Program-made: the position numbers and the translations under genes | NCBI RefSeq assembly: GCF_031143425.1 | Contig: NC_090445.1 | Coordinates: forward strand, 1,581,532,049 to 1,581,596,048 | DNA: 64,000 nt | Direction: 5' to 3' | DNA from: Pleurodeles waltl | Lineage: Eukaryota > Chordata > Amphibia > Caudata > Salamandridae | Notes under the pieces: generated by a model | The model's input: only the letters and a program-made list of their open reading frames with translations | Told to the model about the DNA's origin: nothing | Database searches by the model: none | Shown: positions 10,131 to 22,100 of the stretch, piece by piece | How positions within the stretch are numbered: position 1 is the stretch's first letter | Layout of the letters: each line of letters starts with the position of its first letter

Positions 10131-12882
10131 AGAACCTGGAGTGACTTCCTGGTGCCGCTCCTTACTCCTTCTCCTTAAACAAGAGTCGCTTGAGTGTTAC
10201 CAACAACTCAAAAACAAATTGACTCACTGGGTGTCTAGCAGAGTTAATGTAGATTTATCCTTCTGTAAAGACATAATTATGGCACGTAGGGTGGGATGGA
10301 TTGGCCACTCTGCAAAGACTGTGCCGGGAGATTGTATTGCCATCAACATCCTTAATGTTTGGAGGGTGGGAAGATATCTTAAACAGGTTTGTTACTGGAC
10401 CCCCCTTTCCTGGTAACATTAGGCTCCTACCTTTGGGATTCTTTTAGAAACCCTTGAGCTTTGTAGATCAGAGGAGGGTTGGGGAGAGAGTCCTCAAGGT
10501 TGCTCAGGTGGCTAGGGTTAGCTATTCCTGTCAGCAGGCCCAGGTCCCCACGGCTCTACAGTCAGCCAGTGCTAGACTTATCCGCCAGCTAGGGCAGGCC
10601 CCTAGCTAACCACTGTGTAATAAATTTGAACCACTTAGTGAGCCACTTATTCAGGACGGACTCAGCTCTGAGTTGCATAATGCCACCACATCTAATCAGA
10701 CAGGTATCTCTGGTAGCCTCAAGGTCTAAAGTTGGAACATTGCTGGTGCTCAGTGCAAAATAGTACCTGAGGAATGAATACCTATATTTAGCTCTTGTGG
10801 TATTGTTTGCCTACAGGAGACCTGGAAGGTTGGAAATACCCTCTTGTTTGATGGTTTTGTTAGCTTTATTTTGCCTGCCATCCCCTCCCTTCGTTGTAGA
10901 GCTAAAGGGGGGCTAGCCACGTTTGTCTACCTGAGACTTAGCTGAAAAATGGAGAGGGATGACTCTCACTCGCCACATATCTTGGAAACTCTTTTGACTT
11001 TTTCTCACTCACTTAGAATTTTGGTGGTGAATATACATAACTCAGTTTCAGCTAGGGAGGATCAGAATATGATTAATGAATTGGGCAAGTTTTTGGACAT
11101 TTTTTAATTCCTCTTATTTTACAATCCTCATGCTGATGGGAGACTTCTTCTTGCACCTGTGTCAAACTGTGTTTTGTATGGGGACAAGGAAATCTATTTC
11201 TCTGGTATGGATTAGGTACACCCCATACACCCACAACAGGGGGACTTATTTAATAGTCTTATGTTATACCATACCCTTGTTAATCTCCATAGTTGGGAGG
11301 ATGTCAATTGTTCGACACAAATACCAATTTTCTAGGGCGCAGGGTCTAGCTTAACAATTGATAATATTTTTGTTTTGTCCTGCTTTTTTCCTTCCCTAGT
11401 AGGGTTCTCTGAAGGCTGTCATATCTTCACTGACCATAATCCCACTTTTAGTTGTCCACAGAACCCAATTAAGGAGGCTTGTCCCTAACATGAACCAGTT
11501 AAGACTAAAGATCTAGGTCGAAGATTTAATTGGGCCAGCGTAGTCCCATCTGATTTTAATGCCCAGTTGCTATCTTCCAGGTAAACTGATTTTTACAACT
11601 GCCTTAAGGATAGAGCTTCCGATCAAAACAGATTGGCTGCCTTTTCGAATATTGTGGGGTATATTAAGGCTGTTCTTACTCTGCCCACCGCCTTACATCC
11701 AGATATACCTACACAGTAGTTTGACAAGGCTTGATCACAGACTCGTAGCGTGCTTATGGGCGCTTTGCAAAGGCAGCCTTGCATTCATGACAAAGTGAGG
11801 ACGGCCAGGGCCTCTTATCATCTGGCATGCAACGCCAGAAAGAGGAATCTAACAGGAGCTCTGGGATAGTTACTGGGGGCTTGTTAGTCTCTGGACAGCG
11901 CAGCAATTTGGAGAATCATTACCAAATCTTGGTTCTCTCCTGATTAGGGTTCTTTGCAGGCACTCACTATTACCTCCCAAACTTGGCATTACCACTTTGA
12001 GGCAATTTATGAGTCTGATAATGTCGAGAATCAGCCAGACGAAGGCTGTTTGGACACTGGCCTGTGTTTCAAATGGGGAGAAGTTAAAAAAGCCATCCTG
12101 TCACTCTCAGATAGCAAGGTCTCTGGTTTAGATGGGGTACCGGAGAACCTGTATAAATCAGAAATGGACCTTTGGGCTCCCACAGTGACCCAGCACCTTA
12201 ATGCTGCCAGTCGTAGTAAGCTTCCTTCTAGCTGTCACCAATCCGTTATCTTACCCCTCTTTAAAAAGGGGTTGAGTTTCGATCCTGCCTGTTTTCACCC
12301 TATCTTTTTGGTGGATAGTGGGATTAAAATTACCGGACGGGTCCTTTTAGACCATCTCACCACATGGGCCAAAGGCAATAATGTGCTCTTAGAGGTCCAA
12401 TATGGTATTAGTGCAGGGCGAGGGACTGTAGAACAGAACCTGAACCTCTTTCTGTAGGTCTCCAAATACAAAAGACAGGGACAATTCACCTGCCTTCATT
12501 GACATCAGCTCCACATTTGATAGGGTTAATAGAGCTAAGCTCTGGGCAGTGCTAGGGTCCATGGGAGTAGAGCCTGTGCCTTACAGTATCTGTGGGATTT
12601 GGGACTAATGGAGAATGTACAGAGCCCTATAATATGAAGGGGGGCCCACCAGGGGTGTATAATGACCCCCCTTTCTCTTCATTCTTTATATTAATGGGTT
12701 AGAGACAGCCCTTTCTACTCTAGGGTTGCGATATACTGAGGGTGGGGGGGTCGCCCACTGCCAGCACTCCTATATGTGGATGACGATGTCTCAAAAGTGC
12801 ATACAGCTGTGGAATTGCAGCATCTTTTAGATCAGTTTGTCACCTTCATGGGTGATCTTGACTTGTTTACCAACTACACCAG
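10131..12882 (+). mobile_element. Decayed APE-type LINE, 5' part (EN and RT to palm)
   Basis: The plus strand encodes a broken non-LTR retrotransposon. From about 10730 it reads WNIAGAQ, then GIVCLQETWKVGN, FILPAIPS and RAKGGLATFV, typical of an apurinic-type endonuclease. An open stretch at 11954-12457 carries SLSDSKVSGLDGVPENLYKS and VILPLFKKG, the N-terminal part of a reverse transcriptase, followed in other frames by FIDISSTFDRVNRAKLW and ALLYVDDDVSK (palm motifs A and C; DD retained near 12780). Several frameshifts and stops make it a pseudogene. A weak ORF at 10141-10416 could be the remains of ORF1. The clade is not L1 nor the L2/CR1-like family seen here; I leave it unassigned. Sequence continues at 13626 after an insertion. 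Confidence 0.75.
11954..12457 (+). pseudogene. RT N-terminal fragment (167 codons open)
   Basis: This is the longest open piece of the decayed LINE. It holds the linker and first RT blocks: a W-HF-IY start, the SGLDGVP block, SCHQSVILPLFKKG, a poorly kept NYRPI-type block (read as FHPIFLVD), and EVQYGISAGRGTVEQ (block preceding motif A). It ends at a stop just before motif A, which continues downstream with loss of frame. It is not an independent gene. Confidence 0.75.
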
Positions 12883-13625
12883 GGGCCAGATGTACGAAGC
12901 ATTTTTCTAGTCGCAAAGGGGCCGATTCGCAGAATCGGGCCATTTGCGACTAGAAAAATGCTTTTTGGGATGTACAAAGCCCAAACTGCGATTTGGTAAC
13001 TTGTTACCGGATCACAGTTTGCGTTTTGCGATTCGGTATTAGGAAGGGGCGTGTTCCGGGTGTCTCTTCCTAACACCGCACCTAAATGGTATGTATGATT
13101 GTTTTGGGACCGCTAATGCGGTCGGAAAACAATCACGGTTAGCACCAATTTCAAATTGGTGCTAACCCATTCGCAAAAGGGAAGGGGTCCCCATGGGACT
13201 CCTTCCCCTTTCTGAATGCATGCTAAAAAAAAAAATCAGAGCAGGCAATGGTCTCATAGACCACTGCCTGCTCTGAAAAAATCAAAAGAAAACTTTTCAT
13301 TTTTGTTTTCGAAATGCATTCCGTTTTCCTGTAAGAAAAATGGGCTGCATGAAAAAAAAAAATACTGCTTTATTTAAAAGCAGTCACAGACGTGGTGGTC
13401 TGCTGACACCAGCAGGCCACCATCCCTGTGAGTGCCGCCATTCCCAATGGGGTCGCAAATTGTGACCTACCTCATGAATATTCAAGAGTTCATTTGCGAC
13501 CCCATTGCGAATCGCAGACAGTGTCATTGGCACTGTTGTACATCTGGTTTTGCGACTTGCAAATTTTGAGTTGCTAAGACTTGCAGTTTGCGAGTTGCAA
13601 GACCAGATCTTCGTACATGTGGCCC
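12883..13625. mobile_element. Serial-hairpin foldback element, copy 1 (best preserved)
   Basis: Ends gggccagatgtacgaag and its near-complement cttcgtacatgtggccc define a 743-bp element. The flanks are cag (12880-12882) and caa (13626-13628). Removing it with one copy of the duplication rejoins the LINE codons in frame (NYT to KSHV), which fixes the boundaries. Inside, about ten hairpins stand one after another, e.g. arms 12899-12917/12943-12961 (19 bp, perfect), 13137-13151/13153-13167 (15 bp, perfect), 13237-13253/13259-13275, 13446-13460/13492-13506 (15 bp, perfect). There is no coding sequence. Related copies are at 33.2, 59.6 and 62.7 kb. Termini and 3-bp duplication suggest PIF/Harbinger-type mobilisation (inference). 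Confidence 0.85.
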
Positions 13626-14175
13626 CAAGTCTCATGTTATGATAATCGGACCCAGAAAAACAAGCAAAAGAAAATTTGTGGTCAAAGGCAGCATTATTAG
13701 TAAAGTTGAGCACTTTTCCTATCAGGGGATTTTATTGAACTCACATCTTTCATGGTGTCCCTTATTGCAAAACAATGTAATGTTGGTCAAAAGAGAAACT
13801 AACGGTGTCAGTTAATTTCTAGAAATTTAGGCCATTCTTATATGGAGGCCTCACTTAAAATCTATAAGGTCAAATGCATCTCCATGGCTTGTTTTGGGTG
13901 TGACATTTGGGGATGCGCTCCAATAGCCCTATTACAGGTAGCTGAGAATACATTTTTAAGAGGACTCTTAAAAGTTCCCCAAGGAACTTCGAGTGAGATT
14001 GTGCATGAGGAGTTGGGTTTGGGGTGCATCGCTGACCTGTTTGGTCTATACCCCTTGCTCTTATGGTTATCCATCTGGCTCAAGGAGGATCTTAAACTCA
14101 AAAAAGCAGTTGTTTGTGATTTTTTAAATTTGGACAATTGTTCCTGAATTCCTTGGCTATTATTCATTAAAATCA
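13626..14175 (+). mobile_element. Decayed APE-type LINE, 3' part (RT thumb and C-terminus)
   Basis: Continues the LINE from 12882. It reads KSHVMIIGPRKTSKRKF with VEHFSYQGILLNSHLSW (the fYLG-type block after the palm), then in another frame GCDIWGCAPI, AENTFLRGLLKVPQGTSSEIVHEELG, a typical C-terminal segment of non-LTR elements. Stops and a frameshift near 13812 show decay. The 3' end is not clearly marked; I see no tail repeat. Confidence 0.7.
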
Positions 14176-14697
14176 ACTTTACTGGTTTGGGCCGACCTGA
14201 GCTTTTTTGATGAATAAGAATGGATTGTGAAAGGGGACACAGTATGGACTAAGCAGGCCTTTCTCTCCAGTGTGACAATTTAGAAAGAGGCCTCTGCCCT
14301 ATGCAAATGCATGATGCAACAATTTGTTATGATCAAAACGGTTTTGGGGATGGAACCATATTTGAACCTGGAATGACCAGCTATCATCCTAGAATATCAA
14401 CCTATTTTAGATTGTACTTATTCCATCAGCTGTGACTTGCTAAGGGCTGCTGGTCTGAAGTACCTGAGCTACAAGCTTGCACCTGCCACAACAACTCTTG
14501 GCCAGATACTTTACATATCATCATGATTTGCCTCAGATTCAATACCCTATGACACAGAGATATTCGCCTATTACTTTTACCATTGAACTTTAGGCTGGTG
14601 AGACTGGCATTCCTGTATTAAAAATTGTTACAAACACCTAGAATATGCTGCATACTCTCCCGTTTTCCCCTACCAGCCCCCAACGACACCATGGTTT
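14176..14697. other. No feature recognised
   Basis: May include the LINE 3' region; nothing specific is visible. Confidence 0.35.
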
Positions 14698-15094
14698 CTC
14701 CGTATTTATAACACAGTGCAACATGGCGGTCATTACCACTATAACGCCAAACATGTTGATGCTAGTGTAGCAAAGTGCAAGGAGGCCCATAGGTTTCTAT
14801 GGGTGCATCATTTTAACCACTGCTCTGAGCAGGCATAAAAAATGACACCAAAATGGCTCAGTGAAATCTCTTAAATTTCACTGCGTCATTTTTGCAGGCC
14901 TCCTAGCGCCAGAACACCTCCCTTGCATACATTATGCCTGGCGCAGCCATAATGTGGTGCAAGGGGTTACAAAGTGGCACAATAAATGCATTGCAGCATT
15001 TTCTAAATATGGCACTGGGAAAAGGCCACCTTAGCGCCGCCTTAGCATCAGAAACATGATGCTAAGGTAGTGCAAGGGGCTCTTAAATATGCTC
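14698..15094. mobile_element. Foldback element related to the one at 56.4 kb, opposite orientation
   Basis: The right end cttaaatatgctccta is the reverse complement of the left end type at 56390 (ggagcagatctaag). The interior shares aggcctcctagcgcc, cattatgcctggcgcagcc and a cagagcaggcat block (here reversed) with that copy. Hairpins such as aagaggtttcactg-like atttaagag/ctcttaaat pairs and gcatcagaaacatgatgc are visible. The left boundary is approximate. Confidence 0.6.
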
Positions 15095-16453
15095 CTAGAT
15101 GACTAAGCTTCGCTGCAGTACAGTGGAAGAACTTGGGAGAGCACCACATGCTAGCATCTCATGTTGCAAAGTTTCTCTAGCGATCACCCATAGTGGGCCT
15201 TTCTTGTCTCTTTTGTAAGCTTTCTGAAGTATCATCTTGTGCAGAAAGTTTCTAAGAAGGACTGGATACTCACACATATTTTGGTTGGAACTTTAAAAAC
15301 AATAAAATTTCATGATGAAATGAAACCATATTGTTGCTATGAAGGCTAAGGTTCTCTACTTGCTCTCTAGTTTGTCTCTATACATATATTGTAGTGATCC
15401 AGTGCTTAATTTTTAATAAATAAATAAATACATATGTGTAGGGGCTGAAAGCTTTTCTTATGAGCCCACCACCTACATTCCTGAATGCCAGAAGGCTTGT
15501 TCTTGTTCTACCTCATGCCTAATCTTGCACTATGATTCATATTTCATGTCTCTTTATCTCACTCTTGCAGGTTATTTTCCATCCCTACTTTCTCCCTTCT
15601 TTCACTGTTTTACTATCTTTAAATAGCTTCTTTGCATTCCGCTCTTGAGCTCTAAACCAAAGTCTCACAATAAAAATTTAAGTCTGGTTCCCCACAAAAT
15701 ACGTGGCAGAACCCATCTCATGGAGTCACTAACAGGTATCACGCACTGGTATTCATCGTGTGTTTCAGATGTTACATCACCACCAGCACTGAACAGGTTA
15801 CAACAAAGGTGAGTCGGATGGATAGGTCCACTCATGTGTAGACCCACCCCTATACATATGTGTAACTTTCATTTTTTCTACTAACAATTTCTGAGCGGAG
15901 ATCTACACCAACGTGTTGACTTATGAGTCTCCACTCAAACAACTGGGGGGGTGGAGACTCCTATTACAGAATTTATTAGTGTAAAGTTATTGTTAGTAAC
16001 TTTCCACCCGTTTGTGGAGTTCTCACTCGCCGGGGGCGGGGGAGCTTTCCCTAGCTGAAAATATAGGGAATTTATTAAAGTTTATTTTTTATTAAAAAAA
16101 TAAAAACAATTGAATGTAAAATAAAACTGTAAAAAATATGTATACGGATAATACTGACCTAGACTACTTTAAGAGAAAGTTAAAACACGCATCCTCCAAA
16201 TATTAACTTTTCTTTACTTTGTAAACTAATTTAAATATAGTAGTTATTTTTAATAATATTTCTGCAGAATATTGTACAATTAAAATCACTTACCACTATT
16301 ACATTTTTATTTTTATTTAAATTATAAAAAACAAGGTTATACGTTAATTAATCTTGATAAATTAGATTAACATTTTAATTCAAAATTTTGTTAAAGTAAG
16401 CATCATACATACCTATCTATATATGTATGTCTACATCCATATATATCTATCTC

Positions 16454-16454
<1 letters not shown>
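15095..16454. other. No gene; AT-rich stretch
   Basis: No gene is recognised. 16060-16440 is strongly AT-rich. An imperfect inverted pair of ggagactc-type sequences lies near 15930-15960, but I could not assign it. Confidence 0.4.

Positions 16455-16507
<53 letters not shown>
16455..16507. repeat. (GATA)n microsatellite
   Basis: Thirteen near-perfect GATA units follow a tatctatctc stretch, so the start is palindromic (tctctagata). Confidence 0.95.
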
Positions 16508-16508
<1 letters not shown>

Positions 16509-16702
16509 ACAGAGAGATTTTACTGAAATAACCAAAGGTAAAAAGGTTAAAGTCAGGATATAGACACTTTTTAAACTAAAAAACCACTGAACGTTTCAGT
16601 GAGCTAGCAGTAACAAATGCCCCCCCCATGCTCTGCTTATTACCTTACATTTAATATCACTGATGAAATCTCAAATTACATCATTGATGACATCTTATCT
16701 CT

Positions 16703-16724
16703 AGATAGATAGATAGATAGATAG
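16703..16724. repeat. Second short (GATA)n array
   Basis: About five GATA units preceded by ttatctct, the same junction as the larger array 250 bp upstream. Confidence 0.9.
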
Positions 16725-16817
16725 AATGAATTCAGAATTAATTGTATATATTTGCCATTATTTCTTATGGGGTCTTTGTGTTATTGCTTGCCTCCTTTGT
16801 TTTCTATGGCAGTGTGT

Positions 16818-17008
16818 TCCAACAGTTTGTATCACACAACCACCCAAGCCGGAACCACACATGACTTAACAATGCGGTCAGAACCATGACCGCGTTATTT
16901 TCCACGCATGCCTTTACCACACATGCCTTTAAAACAAATTTAGTTGCAAAAGCATGCTTAGTAAAGGCATATGCAGAAACGGCATGTGTGGTTGTGTCAT
17001 ACAACCCC
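16818..17008. repeat. Inverted-repeat unit with acatgcctttaccac motifs
   Basis: gtttgtatcacacaaccac near 16820 pairs imperfectly with gtggttgtgtcatacaac near 16988. Between them, gcatgcctttaccacacatgc repeats and is mirrored by agcatgcttagtaaaggcat. This looks like a small foldback repeat abutting the C-rich tract. Confidence 0.6.
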
Positions 17009-17632
17009 TCCTCTTAACCTAAAAAACTACCCCAACCCCCCATCACCCGCCCCAAGGCCCAAAACTATCCCCACCTCTAAAAACCTCCCCACCCAAAAGC
17101 CCTGGCTCCTATTTACATTTAAAAAACTACCCTGACTCCCCCTGCACGCCGTGAGCCCTTAAACCTCACCACCACTAAAAACTAAACTACCCCAACACCC
17201 CCACCCACCCAAGCTCTAAAACCTTTCCCCACCCCTAATAACTAAACTACCCCAACCCCCACCCACCCTAAGCCCTATAAAATAAACTACCCCATCTCCA
17301 CACCCTGCCCATAAAAGATAAACTACCCCGACCCCCCACACACCCTAAACCCGAAAGAATAAACTTCCCCAACCCCCATCCCTAAAAAATAAACTACCCC
17401 AAAAGCCCTAAATCCCCCCACCCCTAAAACCTACCACCTGCCCCTGCCCCAGCCCCACTTACCTCACCCCATCCTCTCCCGATCCTTCTCCTCTCATCCC
17501 CCACTTCTCTAAACCTTCCCGCAAAAAATAAACTACCTACTCCTGCCCCTAAACAATAGTTGCCCTGCCCAGTCCCTAAAAAATTAACTACCCTGATACC
17601 CCCCACCAACCCTAAGCCCTAAACAATAAAGT
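17009..17632. repeat. G-poor, C-rich degenerate tandem tract
   Basis: Variants of aaataaactaccccaacccc recur at about 17021, 17125, 17183, 17243, 17281, 17318, 17357, 17390 and 17527, with spacings roughly 33-100 bp. The plus strand is nearly free of G over 600 bp, so the minus strand carries many GGGG runs. This looks like a decayed minisatellite. Confidence 0.75.
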
Positions 17633-19144
17633 ACAGAAAAGATAAGCGAGGCAGAGTAGGAGATCTTCAGCCATAAATTAGTGAATTACATTTTGTAGTA
17701 TGAGAAGTAGTACCACTGGAGTCCTAATTTACGTGCTCCAAAGTGCAGTCTATGTAATGGTCCCACAAGCTCCAAGCAGCAACCCCAGAACGAAGAAGAC
17801 CTGCAGACATTTTCAGTAGAGGTGAATCTGTGTGAACATATTGCACATCTCATTGTATAAAATTCAGAATTCCAGCTTTTGTTAAATCGCTGCGTTTCCC
17901 ATCTTTACTTTCAATTACGCCAACAAAATACTTTTTTCATGTATCATAATTTTAACATGTTAAATCTCTGACCAAGGATGCAGGCATGATTTTTCGGAAA
18001 TTTGTATGTGAACGTTTTCATTTCAAGCTTACTTTCAGAAACAAATGCCATTAGCTATTTGATCTCCAATGAATTATGCATTTAGAACATCTATCCAAAA
18101 TAAAGTTTTGCAGAGCATAAAATGTTCACTATGACAATGCAAGTGGTCCCATACATGTGTTTATGGATTAAATGAATTCAAAAAATACAGTTGTGTAAAT
18201 TCCACTCACCAAACTACCAGCTGATGTAACTTCTGTTAGGAAGAATACTGGTAGCTGATGGTATTCCTTTACATTATCTCTTTTTAGGTGATATAAACTC
18301 CAGTCAGAGACAAAAAAAAAAATCTGTACCAACGGTATCCATCCTCAGATTTACGAATTGTTGAATTCAAAACCCTTTTCCGGGATGTACCTGTAAACCT
18401 TTGCCACTCACACCTTTCTAGACATAATCGTGGAAAATCTTTTGAAATGCATTACTTCCTTTATTTAATGTAAAGGAGGCATTTTCCCAACGCACTGTAC
18501 TATTGTGCAATACAAAATGAAAGAGCCTTTGTGTAATGGTACAAATGCTTTCTTGTTATTTATTATTTTTCCATGGAATAAAATATTTTTCAACAGGGAG
18601 AAATTCCTTTTCCAATATCTCCATACATTTTTGGGGAGTTCTCACCCTTCCCAGTCTAGAAAGGAATTTCCCTGAAAAAAAGAGAGTTACTTTCGCACTT
18701 GAAACGAGTTAACTCTCCAACCATTTCCAGAAAGGGAAGAGGTCAAAACATAGTCCATTCGCAAACATCCCTGGAAGATAACGTCCTAGAACGCCCATTT
18801 TCCTCACTTTGATAGGGATTTACTCCTAAGCAATATTATGTGAATATGGGGTAATAATGTGTATGAGTGAAGGGATTTGTGACTATAAATTCCTCTGAAT
18901 AAGGACTTAAAAATATAATGTTACTATATATCATGACCAAAATATAATCAATACTGAAATGGTGTATACATAACTATAAAAGGTAAGCATATATATTTTA
19001 ATTCATTACAATAATGTTGAAGTTTGAAAAATAGTTTAGTTTAATATTGGTTTTATTATGTTCCTTATTATGTTGTATTGTATCTTATTTTTATTACGTT
19101 GTTAATGTTATCATGAATTTCATTGTAATAATTGTATTTATTTA
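17633..19144. other. No feature recognised; AT-rich
   Basis: No gene or paired terminal repeats. Composition is AT-rich toward the right end, where the L1 tail may begin. Confidence 0.4.
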
Positions 19145-22100
19145 TTTAAATTTTAATAAATGTTGAACCAACATACATCACGTCACACAATACCAGCACA
19201 ATTATCTTTTCATGTAACATATCGAAGTATTGGTCATGGGGAACATAGTGAAGATCTTCACATCAGTGGTACAGCATACACCTATATCCCTCTGTTGATG
19301 CATCAGCAATTTTATGATTACCAGTCTTTCAAGCGTCATCTGGGCTGGATAGCAAATATGCAGTGACCGGCCCCCAAATATCTTTAGGCCTAGATGGTTT
19401 CAGGAGTACTTCTGCATACAATTCTAATTGTGTTTGGCAATATAGCAGGTCCTGCACCCATTTGCTTATCGTGGGTACACTTTTCGTCACCCAATGAATC
19501 ACAACACTGCATTTTGCCAGCAGAAGAGCTACTGCCACCAGTTTCCTGTAGGCTGGCTAGATATTCTTTATCAGACCCAGTAGAGTTGAGGGAAGCATTC
19601 CACTTCAACCATTACCATTTAGGCAGGAGCAATAGTCACTTTTTCCCAATACTGTTTGATCGGAGCACAGTTTTAAGGAAGGTATCGGAAATCCGCACCC
19701 TCTCTCTCACAACGCACACAGGGGGGTCTCCTTGCAAGCCATATCTAAACAGTTACAGCAGTGTATTATATGTGTTGCAGGTATTACAATTGAATAATTC
19801 CCAACTTACAGAAGAGGTAAGTCTTTCCATGAAGCACAGCACCAACCCCAAGCCTTTGGACTAAGTGGCACGTCTAGTACAGCATTCCACATCTCTAAAG
19901 CTGCATGTGTTGTGACTTGACCATCAAGCTAGGATGCTCTATATAGATTAGTGACTAGTTGTTTATCTGTGGTATTAGTGAGTAATACCTGTATTGCCCC
20001 AAGAGTCGGGGTTCTAGAGGGAATTGGGGGTAAAGCTCCCTCACCGCAGGCCACAACCTGAAATATGTGAATGGTATAAGTGAAATCGTCACTTATCCCC
20101 CTGCTAGATCCATCAGTTCCACAAATGTCCCTGCTGGGTAGAGGTCATCCATAGTCTTTAACCCCATCTCACCCATGAGGTGGAGTGCAAGCTTTTCCTG
20201 TGTCACTGAGATTTCTGGATGGTTAAGCAGTGGAAGTGCCAGGACAAAAAGTGGCAGCCGGACCACTCTGTCACCTAGCATCTTCCACGCTCTTAGGGTG
20301 CAAGTTATGGGATTGATTTAATCTTTTGATCTGTCTGCCCTTTTATGAGGGAGCAGTGTAGCAGGTGGTGTGGGGTGGGCATCATTACTTTATATTGCCA
20401 GATCTGGTAAGTAGGGAAAGGGATGGTACCAATAATGACCAAAATGTGCCTGGGCGCACAAATAATACAGATGGAGATCCTGCGCTCTAAATCCAAACTT
20501 ATCGTATTATATTTGAGTAAGTCCCGCTTAATTCAGGGCTGCTATCTGTCCCAAGCCAAAGTCACCAGTAATGAACAAATAGTTTTGTCAGGATAATGGG
20601 TATATTAGTAAACAAATATAACAACTTGGATAATATGATAATTTTCATGACTCTCATTCGATCAGCTAGTGGCAGTGTGAGGCGTATCCATCTGGAGATC
20701 TGGTCTTCAAGTTTTGTGAGTGTTCTTCCATAATTACACCGTACCACTTAGTCCGGGTTTCTTTGTACCCATATACCTAGATACTTGACAGGACCCGAGC
20801 TCCACTCTAGTGGAAAATCCTTCTGATATGGACGAGGGGATAGGATCAAAGGAAGGACAGTAGACTTCGCACAATTAATACTTAGGCCAGAGCACTGTTC
20901 ATATCTGATATACTCACATATGACCCTATGCAGGTACTTGCATGGTTCACACACAAAGAGTACCATATCGTTTGCATATAAAGTTACAGCTAAGGGGCGC
21001 TGCTAGAATCGCAGTGCTGCAGTCGCATACCTCTGGCGAATCACACATGCTAAGGGTTCCAGCGCTAAGGCAAATAAAATTGGCGATAATGGATCTTGAG
21101 ATCTATGTCAATGAGCAACCTGGACGATAGGATTCAAATTTATCTGGTGACATCTGGTTTTAGGAAGATTACTATAGGGATTCACATAGTGATAAAGGCA
21201 GGGTCTGCGTGTCATATACTTCCATGAATACTCCGTGTAAATGTGGAGCAAGTAGGTCAGCAAATCATTTATAGAATTTGCCAGGCAGGCCATCCATTCC
21301 TGGGGATTTACCATTTGGAAGGGTTTAGATAGCATCTTTCACTTCCTCTACAGTCAATATTCTCTTTGTCCTGTCGAAAGCCAACCCAGTGCTATATCCT
21401 CTAGATATGCAGCAGTCCCTCCTTCGGACGCTATATCATGGGTGTCATATAATTGAGTATAAAAGTTTTTGAAAGCATTAAGGATGTCCAGGGTGTCATA
21501 ATACATCTCACTTGAGGTGTTGGTGACAGCTGTGACATACGTATGTGCCCATTGGTGTCATAGTTTCCTCGCCAGCCTATGGCCCTCCCCATATGCCCTT
21601 GCCATTTGACGCTTCAAGGGGTGCCTTACTTCTTGGTCCGCTATCTCATTATATTCAGTAATTAGATCTCTGATAGCTGCTAGAGCATGAGGGATGGGTG
21701 CCATCAAATATTGTTTTTCCAGAGCATGCATGTTCTGTTCTATGTTGTCATCTGCATCCTTAGTGCCTTTAGCACCCCTGCCTGCGAGCCAATACTATCC
21801 CTCCAATGGTAACTTTAAATGCCTCCCATAGCATACTCACTTTCTCCACAGACCCCACATTTTCCTTGAAATATGCTACGACTGCAGTGCACACATCTTC
21901 TTGGAGTATAGGATCTAAAAAGGCTGTGAGTTGAAGACACCAGGTGAACGGAGTAGGTACTTGTGTGAGTAACGTCACCTCTCATTTTACTGGGAGATGA
22001 TCTGACAATATGCAGAGTAGGTTTTGTACTCCTTGTGTCCAAGTACTTACCTCCTGGGTAACCAGCCAATAGTCCAACCTGGACCATGTGCCATGAACCA

